Assembly: GCF_000092045.1 (NCBI RefSeq)
Contig: NC_004041.2
Location: forward strand, 62,001 to 126,000
DNA: 64,000 nt
Direction of reading: 5' to 3'
Source: Rhizobium etli CFN 42
Lineage (GTDB): Bacteria; Pseudomonadota; Alphaproteobacteria; Rhizobiales; Rhizobiaceae
The notes under the pieces were generated by a model, which was not told the origin of the DNA, did no database searches, and saw only the letters and a list, made by a program, of their open reading frames with translations. Positions 8,669 through 16,553 of this stretch are shown here, in pieces. Both the position numbers and the translations under genes were made by a program. Position 1 is the first letter of the stretch; every line of letters starts with the position of its first letter.

Positions 8669-9580
8669 TTGGTTGTCACCTACACGCGTCCAGTTCTTCA
8701 CATCGTCCAGCGTGATATCGGAGAGGAACGTCACGCTGGCAAGTGAGCTGTCGGTGCGGAAGACGTTGCTGCCGTGGGAGAACGCCCCGCCATCGATGGT
8801 GACGTCGGCGTCGATCTGCTTGCCGCCGTTGGTGCGCACGAGCGTGGTAAAGCCGTCAGCGACGAAATCCTTCAGATAGAACCTCGTGTCGGCATTGATC
8901 TGGAAGATCTTGTCGGTCGCGCCCTTGGCGGAGCCACCGATAATAGTGATGTCGCCGGCGCTTTTTACCGTCAGCGCATCCTCGCCGACATTCTGCCAAT
9001 TGACGTTTTCGAGCGTCGCGCCGTCATAGACGTGGATTCCGTCGGCGCCATTCTCGCCGAGATCGACATTCTTGAGCGTCGCGCCGTTCTTGAGAATGAA
9101 CAGCGGCGATTGGGTTTCGGACTGGCCGCCATCGCCGAGCTTGGACGAGGCCGTATAGGTCGCGCCCTTGCCGTCGAACACGCCGCCATCCACGACGATC
9201 GGCTCGTTGACGACGATGACGCTGCCCTCTTTCGAGAGGTCGGGTTTTTCCGTCGTGGTCTGCAAAGTCGTGGCCTGTTTCTCGTCGGATGGATCCACCT
9301 TCTTGGAGTCGGATTGCCAGTTGATGTGCTTGCGCAGCAGATCCTTGGGGTCGGAATCCATGCCGTTTTCCGACGTTTCCCGCGAATTCGGCACATAGGA
9401 GGTCAGTGTCGGCGGGTTGCCGGAGAAATCTTCGAAGGGCGAGACCTTGCGGGTTCGGATGGTGGTGAAATCCGTGTCGGCCCTATTGCTGCCGCCAAGG
9501 CAATCGGACTCAAGGTCGAAACGGGAGGTTCTGTCGAAGTCTATGGGCCTTTGTCCATCTACGCCACACATTGCATTCAT
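8657..9580 (-). CDS. HrpW-like secreted protein with pectate lyase (PL3) domain
   Basis: A 307-residue protein. The N-terminal about 105 residues are polar and low-complexity (Ser/Asp/Thr/Lys-rich), as in T3S-exported harpins. The rest (about 115-290) reads as a right-handed beta-helix of the PL3 pectate lyase type, with repeated V-DGG-F-DGKGATY, FILKNGATLKNVDLG, GADGIHVYDGATLENVNW, GEDALTVKS and DKIFQINADTRFYLKDF rungs. HrpW family proteins combine these two parts and act in the plant cell wall. The gene is inside the T3S cluster, upstream of nothing else on its strand, with GGGGATGA before the ATG. Whether the lyase site is active cannot be judged here. Confidence 0.8.
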   Translation of the reverse strand: MNAMCGVDGQRPIDFDRTSRFDLESDCLGGSNRADTDFTTIRTRKVSPFEDFSGNPPTLTSYVPNSRETSENGMDSDPKDLLRKHINWQSDSKKVDPSDEKQATTLQTTTEKPDLSKEGSVIVVNEPIVVDGGVFDGKGATYTASSKLGDGGQSETQSPLFILKNGATLKNVDLGENGADGIHVYDGATLENVNWQNVGEDALTVKSAGDITIIGGSAKGATDKIFQINADTRFYLKDFVADGFTTLVRTNGGKQIDADVTIDGGAFSHGSNVFRTDSSLASVTFLSDITLDDVKNWTRVGDNQSGV

Positions 9581-9613
9581 CCCCAGTTGGTCTCGTCTAC
9601 TTCACTTGCTCTA

Positions 9614-11545
9614 TCAGCCCGGCCTTTGTTTGGAGCCGGCAGCGTTCCGGATTTGCCCGATCTCTCCGATGGTTTCGATCGTTATATCCCTGTCGATCTC
9701 CTCCGCCGCCAGCACCGGAATGCGGCAGTTGTGGTGGATCATCAGCGTCTGGGTGAGCAGGCGCCACTCGCCCGGCACGATGATGATGGGATCGTATCCC
9801 CGCTCGTTGGCGTCCTCGAGAGCCTGCCTGGCTTTCTCGGCCAGCAGGCGCAGCCTTTCGGCTATCTCGATCTTCTCGGTCGCTCCAGCGGCGTCATAGG
9901 AGCGGATGAAGTGGTCCCATTCGGTGGGAAGCACCAGCGCCGGCAGCAATCCGCGCCGGTCGAGAAGCCCGAAGGCGATCTGCTTGACCAGCGCGGCGCG
10001 CGCCATTTCGGCCAGGGCATCCGGCGCGTGATCGGTGCCGGCGTGCAGCATCACTTCCAGCAGTCCGCGCGGCTGGGAAAGCGTCACGCCGGAATCCAGC
10101 AGGCGTCTGACGACCGCGACCGTCAGCATCAGCGGCACCTGGGTGGCGACGTCGATCGCCAGTTTGCCGAGACGCGGTTCGAGGCTGCCCAGCCATTGTG
10201 CCGCGTCGTCGACGCTGAACAGGGCGCCGATATGGCGGCGGACGATGCGCACGATGCCGTCGGCAATCTGTTCGGCCGTCCGTTCGGGACCGCAGCTGAC
10301 GAGACCGGCGGGCACGTTTTCGACCTGAAGGTGGATCAGATCCTCGGCCATGCGGGGATCGGCGTTGAACGTCGGCACCGTCACGGAGACGCCGACGGCG
10401 CGCGCCGCCATGCGGATCCGCCCGTCCAGCATTTCGCCGAGTCGCATCGCCTCAAGCCGCGCCAGCGTTTCCACCGCGACGGTGGCGATGACGGGATCGC
10501 CATATTTCGTCCTGTCGAGCGGATAGGAATTGGCGCTTTCCACGGCATTCGCCGATGCGGCCGCGGCTGGGCCGGCGCGCCGGCGATGCACCATGAAGGC
10601 AAGGCCCGCCAGACACAGGCCGATCGCGCCGAGCACGCCTGTGGGAAATCCCGGCACGAAGCCCGCGCAGATCGTCAGCGCCGCCGCAATCGCCAATGCA
10701 CGGGGCTCCCGGAAGAGTTCGCGGCCGATATCGCTGCCGAGACTGCCGTTGCCGTCATCGGACACGCGGGTCACGACGATACCGGCCGAGACTGCCATCA
10801 GAATGGACGGAATCTGCGACACCAGACCGTCGCCGATCGACAGCAGCGTATAGAGATGGGCGGCCTCGGCGAAGCTCAGGCCCTTCTGGAAGATACCGAT
10901 CGCCAGGCCGCCGATGAGATTGACGGCGACGATCACCAATCCTGCGACCGCATCGCCCTTGACGAAGCGCATCGCGCCGTCCATCGCCCCGAAGAACTGG
11001 CTCTCCTGTTCGAGGCGCGACCGGCGCTTCTGCGCGGCTTCCGTGGTGATATGGCCGTTACGCAGGTCGCTGTCGATGGCGAGCTGCTTGCCGGGCATGG
11101 CGTCGAGCGTGAAACGCGCGCCGACCTCGGCGATGCGCTCGGCGCCCTTCGTCACCACGATGAACTGCACCAGCGCCACGATCAGGAAAATGATCAGCCC
11201 GACGACGACATTTCCCGCAACGACGAAATCGCCGAAGGCCATGATGATCTCGCCGGCATCGGCGTCCGCCAGCACGAGCCGGGTCGAGGAAATCGTCAAG
11301 GCCAGGCGGAACAGCGTGCCGATCAGAATGACCGCGGGAAAGGTCGAGATTTCAAGCACGCTCTTCAGATAGGTCGTGGTGATCAGCACCACGAAAGCGA
11401 AGGAGAGATTGAAAGCGATCAGCACGTCCAGAACGATTGTCGGAAGCGGCAGCACCAGCATCGTCACGACGGAGGCGAAAAACACCGCAAGCAGCATATC
11501 GGTGCGTTGCGCAAGCATGGCGATGGCGGATGACCTTACCTTCAT
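9614..11545 (-). CDS. rhcV: T3S major export-gate protein RhcV (SctV)
   Basis: A 643-residue SctV/FlhA protein. The N-terminal half has about eight membrane segments and the hallmark loops TFPAVILIGTLFRLALTISSTR (about residues 48-69, split here by hydrophobic stretches) and KGAERIAEVGARFTLDAMPGKQLAIDSDL (about 132-160, the FHIPEP region). The C-terminal about 300 residues form the nonameric cytosolic ring that docks substrates. It is intact and 33 bp upstream of the HrpW-like gene on the same strand. A very long open frame on the opposite strand is only its shadow. Confidence 0.96.
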   Translation of the reverse strand: MKVRSSAIAMLAQRTDMLLAVFFASVVTMLVLPLPTIVLDVLIAFNLSFAFVVLITTTYLKSVLEISTFPAVILIGTLFRLALTISSTRLVLADADAGEIIMAFGDFVVAGNVVVGLIIFLIVALVQFIVVTKGAERIAEVGARFTLDAMPGKQLAIDSDLRNGHITTEAAQKRRSRLEQESQFFGAMDGAMRFVKGDAVAGLVIVAVNLIGGLAIGIFQKGLSFAEAAHLYTLLSIGDGLVSQIPSILMAVSAGIVVTRVSDDGNGSLGSDIGRELFREPRALAIAAALTICAGFVPGFPTGVLGAIGLCLAGLAFMVHRRRAGPAAAASANAVESANSYPLDRTKYGDPVIATVAVETLARLEAMRLGEMLDGRIRMAARAVGVSVTVPTFNADPRMAEDLIHLQVENVPAGLVSCGPERTAEQIADGIVRIVRRHIGALFSVDDAAQWLGSLEPRLGKLAIDVATQVPLMLTVAVVRRLLDSGVTLSQPRGLLEVMLHAGTDHAPDALAEMARAALVKQIAFGLLDRRGLLPALVLPTEWDHFIRSYDAAGATEKIEIAERLRLLAEKARQALEDANERGYDPIIIVPGEWRLLTQTLMIHHNCRIPVLAAEEIDRDITIETIGEIGQIRNAAGSKQRPG

Positions 11546-11568
11546 GATCCGGCTTCCGACGCCATCGC

Positions 11569-12537
11569 CTATTCTTGTTCGCTGCTGGAAATTTCGGCGA
11601 GCTTCGGCTCGGCACTGCCGGCGGGGGCGAAATTGACCGTATCGTCCTCACTGTCGCGGGAAACGGTCATCTGGTCTTTGCCGATCTCCTTGATCCGCCA
11701 GCCGCTCGAAACGACATCGCCTTCCTCGTAGCGGCGGCCGTCGGAGCCGATGATGAATCTGACGGGCGTATAGCCGGCGGCGGCGACGAAGCCGTCGAGA
11801 CCGGAAGAGAGGGCGGTGAGATCGACGATGGAAACGGAACCGCGCCGGCTCATCGAGGCGATGATGCTGCGCAGCTTGGCCTTGTCGGGCAGGCAGAGAG
11901 GGCGCGATCCTTCGCCGATGCGAATCTCGTCGGCGGTGGCGACGATGCTCAGATCTTGGGGAAGCTGAGCCATACGAATGACCTGGCGGATTTCGGCAGC
12001 AATTGCCGCCGATGACGGCGCCGGTTCCGGCGCGGCGGAAACCCTGACGAGCGGGGCTTCGTGAGCCGGCGCATCGCTGTTGTAAAGCCCGGCCAGCAAA
12101 AGCAACGCCGCCAGCCCGAGAAGGCCGGCAGCCGCAATCCGGCGTGGCGCGAACCGCACGCGCCCGGCGCCGAGACCTTCGAGTTCGCAGGCCGTGCCGT
12201 CGAAGGAGATGGTCTGCCTCTTCGTAAGGGTCATCGTCCGATCGCGTGGGATGGAACGACCGTTGATCACGACGTCATCCCGCAGCGCGGTCAACGACAC
12301 CGTGTCGGAGCCGCGGGAGCGCTGCAAACTGATGGCAAAGGCGGGTTCTGGTTTGGCGCCGAGGATGATCAGGTCGCAATCGGCGCTGCCGCCGACCACC
12401 TGCCGCTCCGCCGTCAGCGGCAGATTGGAGCTGCGCCCGGCACGCGTGATGCGCAAGACCGGTCCGCCGCTGCCTGACGCAGCGTTGCCGGCGTTACCTC
12501 TGAATGTCGGCGAAGAGGAATCTAGATCCATAACCAT
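11569..12537 (-). CDS. T3S inner-membrane ring protein SctD (HrpQ/YscD-like, FHA domain)
   Basis: A 322-residue protein. The N-terminal cytoplasmic part (about residues 25-125) has an FHA-like fold (RITRAGRSSNLPLTAERQVVGGS ... LTALRDDVVINGRSIPRD in separate strands), the docking site for SctK. A single membrane helix follows at about 137-157 (AAAGLLGLAALLLLAGLYNS), then a periplasmic ring-building part to the end. This architecture is that of SctD. It lies 23 bp before rhcV on the same strand and 88 bp after the pilin-like gene. Confidence 0.8.
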   Translation of the reverse strand: MVMDLDSSSPTFRGNAGNAASGSGGPVLRITRAGRSSNLPLTAERQVVGGSADCDLIILGAKPEPAFAISLQRSRGSDTVSLTALRDDVVINGRSIPRDRTMTLTKRQTISFDGTACELEGLGAGRVRFAPRRIAAAGLLGLAALLLLAGLYNSDAPAHEAPLVRVSAAPEPAPSSAAIAAEIRQVIRMAQLPQDLSIVATADEIRIGEGSRPLCLPDKAKLRSIIASMSRRGSVSIVDLTALSSGLDGFVAAAGYTPVRFIIGSDGRRYEEGDVVSSGWRIKEIGKDQMTVSRDSEDDTVNFAPAGSAEPKLAEISSSEQE

Positions 12538-12590
12538 CTTGTTCCCGAACCGTCCGTCGAGCGGCTTTTATTGTCTTCGAGAGCGGGGAA

Positions 12591-12614
12591 GCGAGACGGG
12601 CGAACCCGTCTCGC
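12591..12614 (-). terminator. Stem-loop between the pilin-like gene and sctD
   Basis: A perfect 10-bp stem (GCGAGACGGG / CCCGTCTCGC) with a 4-nt loop lies between the stop of the pilin-like gene (12626) and the sctD start (12537). In the minus-strand transcript it is not followed by a T-run. It more likely protects or attenuates mRNA, giving more of the small upstream protein than of SctD. Confidence 0.5.
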
Positions 12615-12625
12615 CATTGTTTCAA

Positions 12626-12784
12626 TCAGCCTGGGCCGATCTTCTTGATGGCGTTTGCGACGCCGTTGATCTTGGTGATTTCGGTTGCAACCTTCAGGCT
12701 CTGCTCGGTCGCTTCGTTCTGGGCCGACTTGAAGGCGGAAATCGCCGAGCCGATGCCCGCATCAAGTGTCGAAGTACTAGCCAT
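12626..12784 (-). CDS. Candidate T3S needle/pilus subunit, 52 aa
   Basis: A short gene with a strong start (AGGAG 8 nt before ATG at 12784) and a good stop at 12626. The protein begins MASTSTLDAGIGSAISAF and is Ser/Ala/Thr-rich, without Cys, Trp or Tyr. It is predicted to be almost fully helical with a small basic C-terminus (NAIKKIGPG). Size, composition and position directly upstream of sctD fit an SctF/NopA-type needle or pilin subunit, and the stem-loop behind it fits high expression. No signature motif exists for this family, so the role is inferred. Confidence 0.6.
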   Translation of the reverse strand: MASTSTLDAGIGSAISAFKSAQNEATEQSLKVATEITKINGVANAIKKIGPG

Positions 12785-13037
12785 GTCTTGAACTCCTTGC
12801 ATGGTTTTGGCGGCCAGAGCCTTGCAGAATTCAAGATCGAATTCAATAGCTTATGTTAAAAAGTTATTAATTCGCGATATGTACAACAAATGCGCGAAAT
12901 GGATATCCGTCCTGTTCCCAGCGGACCGATGATCTGCAACAGTAGATCAGATAATTATTAATAGATTGGATTTCGCAGCCCTGCCTTCATTCGTTCATTA
13001 GTTGTCGGGCGATATCCGGATCGTGAGGTAAACTCAG
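12785..13037. promoter_or_regulatory. Divergent promoter region, pilin-sctD-sctV versus rhcC1-sctO
   Basis: About 250 AT-rich bases between two divergent T3S units must carry both promoters. I see no convincing tts box or correctly spaced sigma54 site. Confidence 0.4.
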
Positions 13038-13586
13038 ATGTTTGCGCGTTTTGTTTACATGGCCGCTATCGGACTGCTGGCCTCCTTTCCTCCACCGGCC
13101 GGCGCCAGCGAGCGGGAGGTGCGCCTGGATGTCGTCTCCCTGCCGCTTGGCGATGTCGTCCAGACGCTGTCCTTCATGTCCGGCATCCCGGTCACGACAG
13201 TCGGGACGCTGAGCGGCAAGGTCGAGCACTGGTCCGTCCGGGAAAGCGGAGCCAAGGCCTTTGTCAAGCTTGGCGATGCCAGCAATCTCTTCGTCGCCTA
13301 TGACGGCAGCCGCATCATCATCGCGCCGAAGCAGGAGGTCTCCACCGTTGTCCTCGATCGCGGCGGCCGCAGCTGGAAGACCGAGCAAAACGCCATTCGC
13401 GCGCTGTTCCCGCTGCTGCCGGACGATGCGCTGCGTGAAGATCCCGCCAGCGGCTTGGTGCTGGTGCGCGGGCCCGCCGTCTTCACCAAGGCCGTCGAAG
13501 ACGTGCTGAGCCGGCAGCAAGCCGACAGCATCAAGGTCATCAAGGGCGGCCAGCTGGAAATCCTGACGACGAACAACGGTGCCTGA
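13038..13586 (+). CDS. rhcC1: T3S secretin N-terminal half RhcC1 (SctC)
   Basis: A 182-residue protein with a signal peptide (about residues 1-27, ending PPAGASE) and the periplasmic N0/N1 ring part of the outer-membrane secretin (VRLDVVSLPLGDVVQTLSFMSGIPVT is the start of the N0 domain). Normal secretins exceed 500 aa. Rhizobial T3S systems of the R. etli type are known to have the secretin split into two genes, so the short length is expected rather than a truncation. The pore-forming half (rhcC2) is not in this window. Confidence 0.82.
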   Translation: MFARFVYMAAIGLLASFPPPAGASEREVRLDVVSLPLGDVVQTLSFMSGIPVTTVGTLSGKVEHWSVRESGAKAFVKLGDASNLFVAYDGSRIIIAPKQEVSTVVLDRGGRSWKTEQNAIRALFPLLPDDALREDPASGLVLVRGPAVFTKAVEDVLSRQQADSIKVIKGGQLEILTTNNGA

Positions 13587-13595
13587 GCGGCTGAT

Positions 13596-14009
13596 ATGAA
13601 GGCGATGAAATCTCTCAGGCAGTTGCTGCAGATCCGCAGCCTGCGGGCGGACAATCTTTCCCGCAGCCTCTCCGAGGCGCGGGCGGATGCCGAAAGCGCG
13701 CGGGAGCGGGAAACGAAAGCCTCCGAAGCGCTCGACATCGCGGCAAGCCGGGCCGCCGGCAATCCTGTCGTCGACGTATTGCGCAAGAGTGGTGTCATCG
13801 CCGCCGCCGAGCTTCAGGACGCGCTGATGCGACAATCCGTATTGCGCAGCCATGAAGCCGATGCCGGCCTATCGCTTGCGCAACACAAAGCCGCCCGGCG
13901 CGCCGCGCAAGAGCGGGCAGAACACGTCGCCGCCGATTTTTCGCGAGCACAGAAGGCGGTATTGCGCGTCGAATTTTCGCTTGAAGCAGCGGAGAAAATC
14001 GACCGGTAG
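13596..14009 (+). CDS. T3S coiled-coil stalk protein SctO (HrpO/YscO-like)
   Basis: A 137-residue, almost wholly helical protein rich in Ala, Glu and Arg with heptad-like spacing, as expected of FliJ/YscO/HrpO proteins that insert into the ATPase hexamer. It begins 9 bp after rhcC1. The weak sequence conservation of this family makes position and coiled-coil content the main evidence. Its distance from sctN is unusual. Confidence 0.62.
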   Translation: MKAMKSLRQLLQIRSLRADNLSRSLSEARADAESARERETKASEALDIAASRAAGNPVVDVLRKSGVIAAAELQDALMRQSVLRSHEADAGLSLAQHKAARRAAQERAEHVAADFSRAQKAVLRVEFSLEAAEKIDR

Positions 14010-14013
14010 GGAG

Positions 14014-14511
14014 CTAAGAACCAGCAGATGAACCAACCGGCTTCTGTTCTTCCATCTCTTCATCGACAATCGAGCTGACGAGGGCAACGACCCGGCTGCG
14101 CACACGCGGAGAAAGGAGCAAAACGTCGTCTATCAGACGCCGTCCCTCCGCCGTGGAAATGTAGGCAATCTTCTCATCGATCTCTGTTATGATTTGCTGG
14201 CCCTGAGTGGTTTCGGGATCTGGAAGACCTTCGAAAAACCTCGAAACAGGGATCTTGAGGCAATTGGCAAGCTCGTAGAGCATCGAAGCGCTGACGCGGT
14301 TCTTACCGCTTTCATATTTTTGTACCTGCTGCAAACTGACCCCGATGCCGGCGCCGAGATCCCCTAGGGATACATTCGACTGCATTCGGCGGATACGGAT
14401 TTGCTGTCCGACATGCCGATCAACTGGATGCACCAACTCGCGCGCTACATTCGACTGTTCGGCTTGCGCAGGCCTCGAAGTCCGGACCTGTGCTGCTGCA
14501 TAGCGCTTCAT
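14014..14511 (-). CDS. XRE-family transcriptional regulator
   Basis: A 165-residue protein with a Cro/CI-type helix-turn-helix at about residues 34-90 (GQQIRIRRMQSNVSLGDLGAGIGVS ... QVQKYESGKNRVSASMLYELA in successive helices). This is the type common in alphaproteobacterial quorum- and stress-linked XRE regulators. The start ATG at 14511 is chosen because the upstream extension (to 14778) is compositionally unlike protein and the HTH domain is already complete. It converges on sctO with only 4 bp between stops. A link to T3S control is possible by position only. Confidence 0.85.
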   Translation of the reverse strand: MKRYAAAQVRTSRPAQAEQSNVARELVHPVDRHVGQQIRIRRMQSNVSLGDLGAGIGVSLQQVQKYESGKNRVSASMLYELANCLKIPVSRFFEGLPDPETTQGQQIITEIDEKIAYISTAEGRRLIDDVLLLSPRVRSRVVALVSSIVDEEMEEQKPVGSSAGS

Positions 14512-14862
14512 GGTGGACACCCCGATGGAGAGTTTCACGCGGTGCGCCCCCGCTGAAAACTCGCTAAACCCACTGATCGGGGAGTTGGAAACCGTACACG
14601 ACGGTCCTGTGGCCTTTAGTTCCGAGGAACCTGGACATACGCCACAGGCTCCTCGACCGAAGGTCAAGGAGTGTGATGCCGTTACGGCCGGCATCAACCA
14701 CGTGTAGGGGTTTCCACACCCCAGGGCAGCGCGTACTGCCCTATCGAAAAAGATAGCGGGAATCCGCCCGCTGCGCAACCGAATTCTTTACAAGATTCAA
14801 TAGCTTCGCTTTACGCTCGGACACTTGCCTCAAAAGCGAGAGGTCACGCTTCGGGCGGTAAA
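14512..14862. other. Gap with nothing recognised
   Basis: About 350 bp upstream of the XRE gene, presumably holding its promoter. No gene, repeat or clear site was seen. Confidence 0.5.
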
Positions 14863-15354
14863 GTGGTCAGAAAACCAAAGGAGGTGCGATCAGCGGAACG
14901 CCCATTGCGAGGATTGTCTGCCCACTCTCCCGGAAGAGATGACGATGACACCTGGGAGAGCGCGGACGTCGTGGCGATCGAGGAGACGGACGATACCGTC
15001 ACCGTACTTCTCTGGCATCTGAAATACTCGCAGGCAGTAATGGGGCGCCGGGCGGACGATCTTTACCTCGTTTGCGGTCAAGCACAGAAGGGGGTGAAGG
15101 GGACATGGAGCTTGAAGAACCTCATCAACCACCTGACCGTGAGAGAAACATCACATCTTAAGGGCCGGGCCCGTTTCATTCGAGGCAGCCTGAATGACTT
15201 GGCCACGCTTCGAAAGGCTGCCCGACGCAAGTTCATCGAGTACCGGATCGGGATTGTACAGCCGGGTCTTAACGGTGAAAACATACCCGCAGAACATCTT
15301 GCGCTTCTGGGAGCGACTGCCACTTCATACTGTCTGTCACCGGGTGTCCCCTAA
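14863..15354 (+). pseudogene. C-terminal fragment of a large DEAD/DEAH-box helicase-type protein
   Basis: The visible part includes VAIEETDDTVTVLLWHLKYS, RADDLYLVCGQAQKGVKGTW and YRIGIVQPGLNGENIP, as separate segments that resemble the extreme C-terminal domain of very large helicase/PLD-type proteins (often above 800 aa). The helicase motifs themselves are absent and the start region has poor coding character. I regard it as the tail left after deletion of the rest. The family match is from memory of the domain pattern. Confidence 0.5.
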
Positions 15355-15613
15355 TGACTGTCGCGAACCGCACCGATCCAGCTTAGCTGCCGGCCACCGT
15401 CTCCAGCGGCGCTACTTTCCATGACGGCAGGGCCGCCGCGAACTGTCACGGCCTTCTTGGGGCTTTCGATATCGAAATTGACGTTGTAGCGGTTCCACTC
15501 TGTAACAGCGGCAGAGCCGCCGACAAAATCAGGGGTAGGAATGCTCGATGTCCTGCCGATTGTTGCGGCGGGTGCATAGCTGCAGTGCAACATAGACGCT
15601 GGCTTCATGGCGC

Positions 15614-15629
15614 TGGCCCGAGTATTGCT
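15614..15629 (+). promoter_or_regulatory. Sigma54-like promoter before the small-RNA locus
   Basis: TGGCCCGAGTATTGCT has GG-N10-GC spacing and one mismatch to the TGGCAC-N5-TTGCW consensus. A start about 12 nt after the GC falls at about 15640, right at the first hairpin of the RNA. No TGT-N10-ACA NifA site was found upstream. Confidence 0.5.
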
Positions 15630-15637
15630 ATTTTCAT

Positions 15638-15797
15638 CGAAGCGATGCTTCCTCCCGCAACGCTTCGAAGTTTAGACGGCCCACTCCTCCTCCCAAAGGG
15701 ACGTCTGTGGGAACAGCGGCACTCCTCCTCCCAGGTCGCCGTTCGGTTCTTTTAGGAAAGCCTGCCGCACCTCCTCCCGCGGCAGGCTTTTCTATTT
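15638..15797 (+). ncRNA. Small-RNA locus with four anti-Shine-Dalgarno hairpin loops (cuckoo/alpha-r14-like)
   Basis: Four consecutive stem-loops each expose a C/U-rich CCTCCTCCC-type loop. Hairpin 1 is at 15638-15667 (stem CGAAGCG/CGCTTCG, loop with CTTCCTCCC). Hairpin 2 is at 15674-15706 (AGACG/CGTCT plus an inner CCC/GGG). Hairpin 3 is at 15711-15744 (GCGGC/GTCGC extended by GAAC/GTTC). Hairpin 4 is at 15760-15787 (perfect 9-bp stem GCCTGCCGC/GCGGCAGGC) followed by TTTTCTATTT, a good intrinsic terminator. Alphaproteobacterial trans-acting RNAs of the alpha-r14/cuckoo type and the CcsR RNAs of Rhodobacter carry the same loop motif, which can pair with Shine-Dalgarno sequences or Hfq-linked targets. 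Whether one transcript or several is made is unknown. Confidence 0.75.
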
Positions 15798-15911
15798 CGG
15801 GGCGATGGGCCGTCAGAGCCCGAGATCAAGTTGGGACTGGGGTCGTGCATTGCCGATCGGAGGTCGTCAGCGTTGAAAGCGTGACGCCGAGCAGCCGCAC
15901 TGGCCGCTTGA

Positions 15912-16484
15912 ATGGATAGACAGTCGCCAATCGACGGGGCATCGTTCGATGGTGTGCTCGAAGATCTTGGCTGGTTCGGCAAACGGTTCACGCCGGACAT
16001 GCGCGCCGATGTGCTGCTGTTTCGAGCGGGAGACCGGCGGCTGGTTGCCGTGGATCCCAAATGGATCCCGCTTCGGCTAACGTTGCGTTTTTATAAGATC
16101 GACAGGACGCGTGTGGCAAGCAACCAAGTTTTCCTATCTCCAGCGCCGGCTGCGGGCGAGGGCCCGGTCGCGTCTTTGAAGGCCATGATGTTCGGCTGCG
16201 TCAAGAGCGCGGCCATGGTCTATGACGATCAACCCATCGTCGACCATTTCCGGCGGATCGACGCCGAGAGGATCATGGGCGCGAAATTTCGCTCTGCGCA
16301 AGTAAGGCACGAACCGTCGAGACGGCAGTTCCTAATGAGCTCATCGAAAGGTCATATCATGCTGAAATACAAGCTCTACGTACTCGTGGTAAAAGCCGAC
16401 GGGAATCTCGCGATCCTCGCCGCGCTTGCCATGGTTCTTACCGCGATATGGCGCGGCGTTTTACCCATAGGAAGTTTCTACTAA
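15912..16484 (+). pseudogene. Fragment of a GXWXG/DUF4334 family protein
   Basis: Residues 8-55 (FDGVLEDLGWFGKRFTPDM, VDPKWIPL) and about 88-122 (KAMMFGCVKSAAMVYDDQPI, VDHFRRIDAERIMGAK) match the pattern of the GXWXG-DUF4334 family. The start of the GXWXG domain is missing: a stop codon immediately precedes the ATG. The C-terminal about 50 residues do not belong to the family and look like a read-through into other DNA. Probably a decayed gene of unknown role. Confidence 0.55.
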
Positions 16485-16553
16485 AAGACTGGAGGTGCAG
16501 GATCATTCCTGCACCCTCCTCACATATCACCACGTTCGCAGTACGCGTGTCAC

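Noticed and set aside
8774..11533. Open frame of 919 codons on the + strand
   Set aside because: It is antisense to the well-supported rhcV and HrpW-like genes; its composition is that of a high-GC shadow frame.
15351..15608. 85-codon minus-strand frame upstream of the RNA locus
   Set aside because: No family, weak start, and it overlaps the region feeding the small-RNA promoter; could be a remnant but not supportable.
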